Shown here in pieces: positions 7,240 to 12,283 of a DNA stretch of 12,283 nucleotides. Origin of the DNA: Clostridiales bacterium (GTDB lineage: Bacteria > Bacillota > Clostridia > Christensenellales > Christensenellaceae). Below the pieces are notes generated by a model. That model was not told the DNA's origin, did not search any database, and was given only the letters and a program-made list of their open reading frames with translations. Location: contig QAKS01000075.1 of NCBI GenBank assembly GCA_003343685.1, positions 1-12,283 of the forward strand. The letters run 5' to 3'. The stretch's first letter is position 1; every line of letters starts with the position of its first letter. Made by a program: the position numbers and the translations under genes.

Positions 7240-9246
7240 TTAATTGAGCACAACGCGGTCCCGCCGGTGGGAAGCCTCCCGCTCCGCCATCGCACACAGC
7301 ACGGCAAAATCCCGGGGAAACCGCTCTGCCATCGCGTCTATTGTCCGGCGGCATTCTTTCAGCATATCGGCATTTCGTATCAACTGCCACATCATCATTC
7401 CGTCGTCCCCATGCTGTCTTTCCCCCAGCAGCTCACCGCCGCCGCGCAGCTCCAAATCCTTTTCGGCAATTTTAAAGCCGTCATTTGTCTCCTTCAGCAC
7501 CTTCAGCCTCTCAAGCCCGCTGCCGTCGCTCACCAGATAGCAGTAGGACTTTTTTGCACCCCTGCCCACTCTTCCTCTGAGCTGATGGAGCTGAGCCAGC
7601 CCGAAACGGTCTGCGCTTTCTACAACCATGACGGTAGCTTCCGGAACATCCACGCCCACCTCTATCACTGTTGTAGAAACCAGCACTTTGATCTCACCGC
7701 CGCAGAACCGCTCCATAATCTCTTCCTTTTCAGACGCGCTCATTCTTCCGTTCAGACCGCATAATTCCTCAGGGGCAAAAACAGAAGACAGCTCCTCCAG
7801 AACACTTTCCACCGAGCGCACATCCAGTCCTTCAGAATCCTCTATCAGCGGACACACTACATACGCCTGCGCACCCGCCCCCACTTGCTGTGCGAGCCAG
7901 CGATACATTTTCACCCTGCTGTCATTTCCGATTATAAACGTCTCTGTCACCTGTCTGCCCGGCGGCATTTCCTTAATAATAGATACGTCGGTTCTGCTGT
8001 ATAATGACAGCATCAGCGTTCTCGGTATGGGCGTCGCAGACATGATAAGCGTATGCAGTCCTTTACTGCCGCCTGCCAGCGCCGCCCTTTGCCCTACGCC
8101 GAACCTGTGCTGCTCGTCTGTGATGATCAGGCGCAGATTTCTGAAATGCAGTTCGCTGTAAAGCAGCGCGTGCGTGCCGATGAGAAATGTGATACTTCCC
8201 TCTTGGATACCCTCTAAAATCCGCGCTCTCTCCCGCACCGGCGTGGATCCTGTAAGCAGCGCCGCCCTTTTTGAAAATATTTTTACAGCATTCTCATAGT
8301 GTTGCCGCGCCAACAGCTCTGTAGGCGCCATCATGGCGGCCGCGCCGCCGCCGCGCTCCGCCAAAAAAGCAGCGCAAAAGGCCACCGCTGTCTTTCCCGA
8401 GCCTACGTCGCCCTGCAAAATCCTGTTCATAGGTTTTTCTCCGGTCAGATCATTCAGAATATCATACATCGCCCTTTGCTGGTCCCCTGTGCAGTCGAAA
8501 CCCAGCAGCGCCGTATAGTCAAGCATATCCTTTTCGCTGATGTCCATAGGCTCCGCGTGGTCGGTTCTCGTATCCATCAATTCCATCACCCTTTCATAGA
8601 CGAGCATCCGCTTAAGCATCATGCTCCTGCCCGCTCTGTCACGCTCCTCCGGCGTATTCGGATGGTGTATCAGCTCCAGCTCAGCCTGTTCGTCGAGAAG
8701 TCCGCAGGACATCAGAAACTCATTCGTATATCTCTCTTCAATGTTTACTGCAGTCAGCGCCGCATCTATCGCCTTTGTCATCGCCCTTTGAGAGATTCCC
8801 GCAGTCACCCGGTATTTAGGCAGCAGCTTCCTTTTTTCATTTCCCGCAAAGACAACCGGATTATCCATCTGAAATTGATCTTTATAGAGCTTTGGCCTTC
8901 CGTAGAAATAATAGACGTCTCCTTTTTTATATTTACGGAACAAAAAACTCAGGTTAAAGACATTGACACGCAGCATACCGCTCCCGTCTTCCACATCAAA
9001 AGTGAACATGCTGAACCTGCCGCGCCGAACCACCCATCTGGGCTGTTCTGCGACTCTCGCAAAAACCAACGCTTTGTTCTCCTCTGTCAACTCTGATATT
9101 TTCCGAGGCGCACTCAGATCGTCATACCCCACCGGATAATTGTGCAGCAGATCACCCACTGTATCAATCCCCATTTTGCTGTAAAGCTGCGCCGTTTTGT
9201 CTCCGATTCCCCTCAGCACGGTAACCGAAGAATCCATCGTCACCAT
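7240..9246 (-). CDS. recG: ATP-dependent DNA helicase RecG
   Basis: RecG is a superfamily 2 double-stranded DNA translocase that regresses stalled replication forks and remodels Holliday junctions. The 668 residues are close to the usual 680. The N-terminal wedge (OB-fold) domain covers about 50-145, including FTFDVEDGSG at 82-90. The Walker A motif is GDVGSGKT (279-286). Motif II is DEQH (377-380), diagnostic of RecG. Motif III is SATPIPRT (403-410), and QLRGRVGRG (555-563) is motif VI. The translocation-hairpin region after motif VI ends with GERQHG (608-613), where family members usually have GTRQSG or GTRQHG. The ATG has GGGGAGG 5 nt upstream (9252-9258). It lies downstream of fakA, as in B. 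subtilis, but without sdaAB/sdaAA between, and it follows a terminator. Confidence 0.98.
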   Translation of the reverse strand: MVTMDSSVTVLRGIGDKTAQLYSKMGIDTVGDLLHNYPVGYDDLSAPRKISELTEENKALVFARVAEQPRWVVRRGRFSMFTFDVEDGSGMLRVNVFNLSFLFRKYKKGDVYYFYGRPKLYKDQFQMDNPVVFAGNEKRKLLPKYRVTAGISQRAMTKAIDAALTAVNIEERYTNEFLMSCGLLDEQAELELIHHPNTPEERDRAGRSMMLKRMLVYERVMELMDTRTDHAEPMDISEKDMLDYTALLGFDCTGDQQRAMYDILNDLTGEKPMNRILQGDVGSGKTAVAFCAAFLAERGGGAAAMMAPTELLARQHYENAVKIFSKRAALLTGSTPVRERARILEGIQEGSITFLIGTHALLYSELHFRNLRLIITDEQHRFGVGQRAALAGGSKGLHTLIMSATPIPRTLMLSLYSRTDVSIIKEMPPGRQVTETFIIGNDSRVKMYRWLAQQVGAGAQAYVVCPLIEDSEGLDVRSVESVLEELSSVFAPEELCGLNGRMSASEKEEIMERFCGGEIKVLVSTTVIEVGVDVPEATVMVVESADRFGLAQLHQLRGRVGRGAKKSYCYLVSDGSGLERLKVLKETNDGFKIAEKDLELRGGGELLGERQHGDDGMMMWQLIRNADMLKECRRTIDAMAERFPRDFAVLCAMAEREASHRRDRVVLN

Positions 9247-9279
9247 ACAAGCCTCCCCTTCCGGCTTTTATTCTCTATC

Positions 9280-9305
9280 AAAAAGGCAGACATTCCGTGT
9301 CTGCC
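9280..9305 (-). terminator. Intrinsic terminator after fakA
   Basis: On the minus strand GGCAGACA pairs perfectly over 8 bp with TGTCTGCC around a 5-nt loop (9293-9297) and is followed by TTTTT (9284-9280). It lies about 75 bp past the fakA stop and only 33 nt before the recG start, so recG depends on readthrough or on a very close promoter. Confidence 0.82.
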
Positions 9306-9379
9306 CATTTTACCGATATTCTGCGCGCAAAGTTCCCTTTTTCGTCAGGCTTCGCCTTCCGGCTCAAAAAAATACCGAA

Positions 9380-11023
9380 TTATTCTACCGATATAATGTA
9401 GTCGTATACCGGCTGTTTCCCGTCGTATATTTCCACATCGCAGTCGTCAAACGCCGCCCCCATCTCATCGCTGAGATTTGCCGCGTCCTCCTCGCTGACG
9501 CCGTCTCCGTAATATATGGAGATCACCGAATCATCGTCGCCGACCATTCCTCGCACCATATCCAGAGCCACGTCCTTTATGCTCCCGCCATGTGCGGTAA
9601 TCTTCCCCTCAGCGATGCCGATAAATTCCCCCTCTGCCACCTCAAGGCCATCCACATGGGAATCGCGCACCGCACTGGTAATCTCAGCCGACTTTACCTC
9701 TCCGACAGCTTCCCGCATCGTCTCGACATTATCCTCAAAAGAACTTTCCGCATTATACGCCAACACTGCCGACAGCCCCTGCGGGAATGTTTTTGACGGT
9801 ATGACCGCAACATGCTTTTCCGTCATCTCCGCCGCCTGTTCCGCCGCCAGTATCACATTCTTATTATTGGGCATCACAATGATATGGTCAGACGGTGCCT
9901 TTTCAATAGACGTCAGAATGTCCTGCGTGCTCGGGTTCATCGACTGTCCTCCCGATACGATTTCATCCACAGTACAGTCCCTCAAAATACCGCTCAGTCC
10001 ATCTCCGGCAGATACAGCAACGAGCGCAATCGGCTTCTGCTCCGCCTTTGCATCTTCCATGCCCATAATAGAGCTGTGCTGCTCCCTCATATTATCTATC
10101 TTGACTTTTGACAGCTGTCCGAGACGCAAAGCATACTGCAGCGCCTTACCCGGCACATTGGTATGGACATGGACTTTAACCAGCGTTTTATCACCCACCA
10201 CCACAATACTGTCGCCGATCATCGTCAGTTTATCCCGTAGCCTGTCTACAGATTCCTCCGTCACATCGGGATTCAGCGGCGTAATGAAAAATTCCGTGCA
10301 ATATCCGAATTCTATATTTGCCGTGCTGATGTCAGACCTGCTGGCAGCCGAAAATTCCGGCTTTGGCATAGACAAGTCCAAATCGTGCATGACCTCTTCG
10401 CCGTCTATGGCCATCTTGAAGCCCTTGTATATGACGAGCAGCCCTGCGCCGCCCGCATCCACCACGCCCGCTTCTCTCAAAACCGGCAGCAGTTCCGGCG
10501 TTTTTTTGAGCGTTTTCTCGCCGGCTTCAATAACCGCGTCTATCACCCTCAGCAAATTCGCACCTTTATCGGTCTGACGCCGCGCTTCCTCCGCCATTCC
10601 GCGGGCTACCGTCAGAATGGTCCCTTCCTTGGGCTTCATCACGGCCTTATATGCCGCCTCCACGCCCATTTCCATAGCGTTTGTAAAATCCTCCGCATAG
10701 AGACATTTCGCCCCCTGCTTCACGCCGTCGGCAAAGCCGCGGAACAGCTGAGAAAGGATGACGCCGGAATTTCCCCGTGCACCCTTCAGTGCGCCGGACG
10801 ACATAGCGGAAACAATATCGCTCACCGCACACCCTTCCGCACAGGCGTTTACTTCGCGCGCCGCCGATACAAGCGTCATGGACATATTTGTTCCCGTATC
10901 TCCGTCCGGAACAGGAAACACATTAAGGTCGTTCAATGTTTTTTTATTATGCTCTAAATAGTTGGCAGCGGTCACGACCATCTCTTTAAACAGATTTCCG
11001 CCAATCTTATACTCAGTCAACAC
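9380..11023 (-). CDS. fakA: Fatty acid kinase subunit FakA (YloV, DAK2 plus DegV-like)
   Basis: FakA is the ATP-binding subunit that phosphorylates exogenous fatty acids held by a FakB (DegV) partner, feeding PlsX/PlsY phospholipid synthesis. The 547 residues fit. The DhaL/DAK2 kinase domain covers about 1-205, with the Mg-ATP motif LNVFPVPDGDTGTNM (33-47) and GARGNSGVILSQ (81-92). The middle domain carries GYCTEF (240-245) and KVHVHTN (283-289); C242, H285 and H287 match the position of the metal site reported for Staphylococcus FakA. The C-terminal DegV-like domain covers about 330-547. Start GTG 11023 lies 4 nt after GGAGG (11028-11032); TTG 11020 lies 7 nt after it and is equally possible. 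It follows asp23 by 13 bp and shares its promoter. No fakB is in the window. Confidence 0.95.
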   Translation of the reverse strand: MLTEYKIGGNLFKEMVVTAANYLEHNKKTLNDLNVFPVPDGDTGTNMSMTLVSAAREVNACAEGCAVSDIVSAMSSGALKGARGNSGVILSQLFRGFADGVKQGAKCLYAEDFTNAMEMGVEAAYKAVMKPKEGTILTVARGMAEEARRQTDKGANLLRVIDAVIEAGEKTLKKTPELLPVLREAGVVDAGGAGLLVIYKGFKMAIDGEEVMHDLDLSMPKPEFSAASRSDISTANIEFGYCTEFFITPLNPDVTEESVDRLRDKLTMIGDSIVVVGDKTLVKVHVHTNVPGKALQYALRLGQLSKVKIDNMREQHSSIMGMEDAKAEQKPIALVAVSAGDGLSGILRDCTVDEIVSGGQSMNPSTQDILTSIEKAPSDHIIVMPNNKNVILAAEQAAEMTEKHVAVIPSKTFPQGLSAVLAYNAESSFEDNVETMREAVGEVKSAEITSAVRDSHVDGLEVAEGEFIGIAEGKITAHGGSIKDVALDMVRGMVGDDDSVISIYYGDGVSEEDAANLSDEMGAAFDDCDVEIYDGKQPVYDYIISVE

Positions 11024-11036
11024 TCATCCTCCAAAA

Positions 11037-11396
11037 CTAATCCTGAACGCGTATGCCGCTCACAATTATATTTACTTCTTTTACGGAAAGGCCCGTCGCG
11101 CTTTCGACCTTGTAGCGTATTGTCTCAATAATGCTGGAGGCCGCCGCATAAATCGAGATTCCGTATTCCACCACTACGTTCAAATCTATTTTGAGCCTGT
11201 GAGATTCATCGACTGAAATCCGCACGCCCTTTTTAAGATTCTCCTTTTTGATCGCATTCCAAAGGCCGTCGCTCGCCTTTGCCACAGCCATCCCGACAAC
11301 TCCGTAGCACTCTGTGGCCGCGCACCCGACGATCGTGGCAATATAATCATCTGAATATACGATTTTACCCATTTCGTTCTGAATCGTAGCGCTCAT
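11037..11396 (-). CDS. Asp23/Gls24 family envelope stress protein (YloU type)
   Basis: The family is defined by Asp23 of Staphylococcus and YloU of Bacillus, small soluble alkaline-shock proteins of unclear biochemistry, almost always next to fakA. From ATG 11396 the product is 119 residues. The typical core is present: IVGCAATECYGVVGMA near the N-terminus, VRISVDESHRLKIDLNVVVEYGISI in the middle, and VKEVNIIVSGI at the end. An in-frame ATG at 11411 would add MGGSK, but those codons contain the ribosome binding site (GGGAGG, 11404-11409) that is correctly spaced for 11396, so the shorter start is right. First gene of the asp23-fakA unit, with its own promoter 32 bp upstream. Confidence 0.93.
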   Translation of the reverse strand: MSATIQNEMGKIVYSDDYIATIVGCAATECYGVVGMAVAKASDGLWNAIKKENLKKGVRISVDESHRLKIDLNVVVEYGISIYAAASSIIETIRYKVESATGLSVKEVNIIVSGIRVQD

Positions 11397-11403
11397 TTTA
11401 CTA

Positions 11404-11409
11404 CCTCCC
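11404..11409 (-). promoter_or_regulatory. Ribosome binding site that decides the asp23 start
   Basis: GGGAGG lies 7 nt before ATG 11396 and overlaps the second and third codons of the longer frame from ATG 11411. The longer start is therefore not used. Confidence 0.88.
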
Positions 11410-11427
11410 ATTTAACAGTATAATAAC

Positions 11428-11455
11428 ATTATATAGCAATTCCTTTATTTTTCAA
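11428..11455 (-). promoter_or_regulatory. Sigma-A promoter of asp23-fakA
   Basis: The -35 is TTGAAA (11455-11450), the spacer 16 bp and the -10 a perfect TATAAT (11433-11428) on the minus strand. The start would be near 11421, giving a leader of about 25 nt before ATG 11396. It is back to back with the rpmB promoter. Confidence 0.82.
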
Positions 11456-11498
11456 GCTAATTATATGTGCTATACGATAAAAATAAACGAAAAAGTCC

Positions 11499-11527
11499 TT
11501 GTCAAAACAAAATTATGATGTTAAAAT
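11499..11527 (+). promoter_or_regulatory. Sigma-A promoter of rpmB
   Basis: The -35 is TTGTCA (11499-11504), the spacer 17 bp and the -10 TAAAAT (11522-11527). Each hexamer matches five of six consensus bases. Transcription would start near 11534, about 26 nt before the rpmB ATG. Confidence 0.8.
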
Positions 11528-11559
11528 GTACAAGTTGACTAAGAACGGAGGTGTTTACC

Positions 11560-11754
11560 ATGGCTAAATATTGCGAGATATGCCATAAAGGCATTTCGGC
11601 AGGAAACAACGTTTCCCACTCCCATAGAAAGTCCAAGAGGAAATGGGCTCCCAATGTACAGAGAGTCAGAGTTGTCGACGAGAACGGCACGCCCTCTAGG
11701 AAATACGTTTGCACTCGCTGCTTGCGTTCGGGAAAAGTTCAGCGTTCCGTATGA
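11560..11754 (+). CDS. rpmB: 50S ribosomal protein bL28, zinc-binding form
   Basis: bL28 is a small basic protein of the large ribosomal subunit. The 64 residues start MAKYCEICHKG and include the basic SHRKSKRKWAPNVQRVRV segment (21-38) typical of the family. Two CxxC pairs, C5/C8 and C51/C54, make this the C+ (zinc-ribbon) form. ATG 11560 is set by GGAGG at 11547-11551, 8 nt upstream, and by the conserved MAKxC start; a GTG at 11551 overlaps that site and is not used. Single-gene unit with its own promoter and terminator, divergent from asp23-fakA and convergent with spoVM, as in B. subtilis. Confidence 0.98.
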   Translation: MAKYCEICHKGISAGNNVSHSHRKSKRKWAPNVQRVRVVDENGTPSRKYVCTRCLRSGKVQRSV

Positions 11755-11767
11755 ACCTCTGCCAAAA

Positions 11768-11779
11768 ATGTGATCACAT
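11768..11779. repeat. Perfect 12-bp palindrome after rpmB
   Basis: ATGTGATCACAT is a perfect palindrome 14 bp past the rpmB stop codon and just before the terminator stem. It has no T-tract of its own. Its role, if any, is unknown. Confidence 0.45.
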
Positions 11780-11781
11780 GT

Positions 11782-11809
11782 AAAAAGCCGGCTTAGTCAC
11801 CGGCTTTTT
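11782..11809 (+). terminator. Strong intrinsic terminator of rpmB, probably bidirectional
   Basis: AAAAAGCCGG (11782-11791) pairs perfectly with CCGGCTTTTT (11800-11809) around an 8-nt loop, followed by ATTTTG. The mirrored A/T runs mean it can also end the spoVM transcript arriving from the other side, whose stop codon is 6 bp away. Confidence 0.93.
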
Positions 11810-11815
11810 ATTTTG

Positions 11816-11881
11816 TCATTTGACAAACAGTTTGATAAAACTTCTCATGAGTCTCGGCGGTTTTACGCAATAGATTCTCAT
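11816..11881 (-). CDS. spoVM: SpoVM-like 21-residue amphipathic sporulation peptide
   Basis: SpoVM is a tiny amphipathic helix that recognises the curved forespore membrane, anchors the spore coat base protein SpoIVA and is needed for cortex formation. The 21-codon frame starts MRIYCVKPP, against MKFYTIKLP in the 26-residue B. subtilis SpoVM. M1, Y4, K7 and P9 are identical, and positions 2, 3, 6, 10, 11, 12, 16 and 17 are conservative changes. P9 is known to matter for localisation. The rest alternates basic and hydrophobic residues (R10, R13, K17, K21 with L, M, F, I, V). The paired glycines at 13-14 of the Bacillus protein are replaced and the tail is 5 residues shorter. GGAGG lies 8 nt upstream. 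It converges on rpmB across a shared terminator, the same arrangement as in B. subtilis. It follows the 52-residue membrane gene by 15 bp. Confidence 0.85.
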   Translation of the reverse strand: MRIYCVKPPRLMRSFIKLFVK

Positions 11882-11889
11882 CCCCCACA

Positions 11890-11894
11890 CCTCC
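11890..11894 (-). promoter_or_regulatory. Ribosome binding site of spoVM
   Basis: GGAGG on the minus strand is 8 nt before ATG 11881 and just downstream of the preceding gene's stop codon (11897-11899). It is the main non-homology evidence that this microgene is translated. Confidence 0.82.
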
Positions 11895-11896
11895 AT

Positions 11897-12055
11897 TCAG
11901 CACTTGATAATTATGAACCAGCCCAGCGCAATCAGCCCGATGCCTATAAACACAATCCAGAACCAGTACGGCATAACGGTCAGAATGAGAAGCAGGCCTA
12001 TCCCCATACTGATAAAACCCAGTATTTTTCCGCCGCAGCATTTTCTAAAAAACAT
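11897..12055 (-). CDS. Uncharacterised 52-residue two-helix membrane protein upstream of spoVM
   Basis: I do not recognise a named family. The product starts MFFRKCCGGK, a short basic head with a Cys pair (C6, C7). Two hydrophobic stretches follow, about residues 12-27 and 30-49, separated by a short MPYW turn; the second is rich in W, F, I and G. It ends IIIKC. This predicts a membrane hairpin. The frame stays open upstream to an ATG at 12211, which would give 104 residues. I prefer ATG 12055 because GAGAGG (12065-12070) is 9 nt upstream and the extra 52 residues are hydrophilic and overlap the tRNA promoter. The stop is 15 bp before spoVM, so the two are probably co-transcribed. A role in sporulation is inference from position only. 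Confidence 0.7.
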   Translation of the reverse strand: MFFRKCCGGKILGFISMGIGLLLILTVMPYWFWIVFIGIGLIALGWFIIIKC

Positions 12056-12182
12056 TGCACTTATCCTCTCTCCCTTTACTACATAATACGGTTTCTCTTT
12101 GGTTTTGCCACAAAAAAACTTTTTTCGTACGTCATATTTCCAAATTCTCTGAATTGGCCGTATACTTTTTGCGAAAAAGGTA
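12056..12182. other. Intergenic region between the microgene pair and tRNA-Glu
   Basis: I see no convincing gene here. It holds the ribosome binding site of the small membrane gene (12065-12070), an A7/T6 run near 12112-12125 and an imperfect inverted repeat at about 12140-12157. A TATTAT on the minus strand (about 12086-12091) could be a -10 box, but I find no good -35, and no clear sigma-E or sigma-K promoter. Confidence 0.5.
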
Positions 12183-12211
12183 TTGACATCTTTCCGTTCT
12201 TTGTGTATCAT
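12183..12211 (+). promoter_or_regulatory. Strong sigma-A promoter of tRNA-Glu
   Basis: A perfect -35 TTGACA (12183-12188), a 17-bp spacer and a -10 TATCAT (12206-12211) place the start near 12218, about 10 nt before the mature tRNA. This is typical of a highly expressed stable RNA operon. Confidence 0.87.
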
Positions 12212-12228
12212 AATCCAGTACCTGTCGT

Positions 12229-12283
12229 GGCCCCATGGTCAAGCGGTTAAGACACCGCCCTTTCACGGCGGTAACAGGAGTTC
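12229..12283 (+). tRNA. tRNA-Glu(UUC), 3' part beyond the window
   Basis: The first 55 bases of a glutamate tRNA are present. The acceptor 5' strand is GGCCCCA (12229-12235), followed by T8 and a D arm closed by GTC/GAC. The anticodon arm CCGCC-CTTTCAC-GGCGG gives anticodon TTC (UUC in RNA). The variable loop follows, then the start of the T arm (GGAGTTC), where the window ends. The acceptor 3' strand and CCA cannot be checked. More tRNA genes may follow. Confidence 0.94.

Noticed and set aside
8299..9096. Plus-strand open frame of 265 codons
   Set aside because: Antisense to recG, which has every helicase motif. The product is His/Arg-rich and unlike any family I know.
9257..9364. Repeated CCTTCCGGCT (9257-9266 and 9355-9364)
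   Set aside because: Two 10-base copies about 100 bp apart, with no larger shared context. Compatible with chance in moderately GC-rich DNA.
9516..10577. Plus-strand open frame of 353 codons, Ser/Thr/Pro-rich
   Set aside because: It is the antisense shadow of fakA. Its composition is the usual mirror of a GC-rich third position, and no motif is present.
11808..12041. Minus-strand open frame of 77 codons in another frame
   Set aside because: It overlaps both microgenes out of frame and has no proper ribosome binding site. The spoVM and membrane-protein frames have better signals and recognisable character.
12056..12211. N-terminal extension of the small membrane protein from ATG 12211 (104 residues in total)
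   Set aside because: The extension is hydrophilic, has no good ribosome binding site at 12211 and overlaps the tRNA-Glu promoter, while ATG 12055 has GAGAGG 9 nt upstream.
12056..12228. Possible sigma-E promoter for the membrane gene and spoVM
   Set aside because: Partial matches such as GATACACA or GTATACGG lack a properly spaced partner box. B. subtilis spoVM is sigma-E dependent, but I cannot point to a convincing site here.
11813..12250. Plus-strand open frame of 145 codons in the rpmB-tRNA gap
   Set aside because: It starts immediately after the rpmB terminator without a ribosome binding site, is antisense to spoVM and the small membrane gene, and runs into the tRNA.

Overview
The window looks like chromosomal DNA from an endospore-forming, Gram-positive member of the Clostridia. 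A Lachnospiraceae-like lineage is my inference, not something the sequence proves. The support is: strong GGAGG-type ribosome binding sites, non-ATG starts, a Firmicutes-type division and cell wall (dcw) cluster with a PASTA-bearing class B PBP, an rpmB / asp23 / fakA / recG neighbourhood like that of Bacillus subtilis, and a recognisable spoVM microgene. All features fit core genome. I see no insertion sequence, phage gene or CRISPR array.

Region 1 (1-6705, minus strand) is the 5' half of a dcw operon, transcribed in the order mraZ, rsmH, ftsL, ftsI/spoVD-type PBP, murE, mraY. A good sigma-A promoter (6677-6705) starts it. The promoter is overlaid by four TGG boxes at an exact 10-bp period, the expected operator of the autorepressor MraZ. 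mraZ/rsmH and rsmH/ftsL are joined by ATGA overlaps. mraY is cut short by 16 bases identical to the Nextera transposon mosaic end, so the left edge is a library artefact. murF does not lie between murE and mraY.

Region 2 (6706-7239) is a divergent intergenic region followed by a plus-strand gene for a 133-residue coiled-coil protein resembling the C-terminal half of DivIVA.

Region 3 (7240-11455, minus strand) holds asp23 (yloU type), fakA (yloV type) and recG, transcribed in that order from a TATAAT promoter. A hairpin terminator lies between fakA and recG, only 33 nt before recG.

Region 4 (11456-11809, plus strand) is rpmB with its own promoter and a strong, probably bidirectional, terminator.

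Region 5 (11816-12283) has two microgenes on the minus strand: a 52-residue two-helix membrane protein and, 15 bp after it, a 21-codon gene whose product matches SpoVM in sequence and in its convergent position next to rpmB. A tRNA-Glu(UUC) gene with a strong promoter begins at the right edge and runs out of the window.

Together the genes cover lipid II synthesis (MurE, MraY), septal peptidoglycan synthesis (FtsL, class B PBP), regulation of that cluster (MraZ), ribosome maturation and structure (RsmH, bL28), exogenous fatty acid activation (FakA), stalled-fork repair (RecG) and spore coat or cortex assembly (SpoVM).
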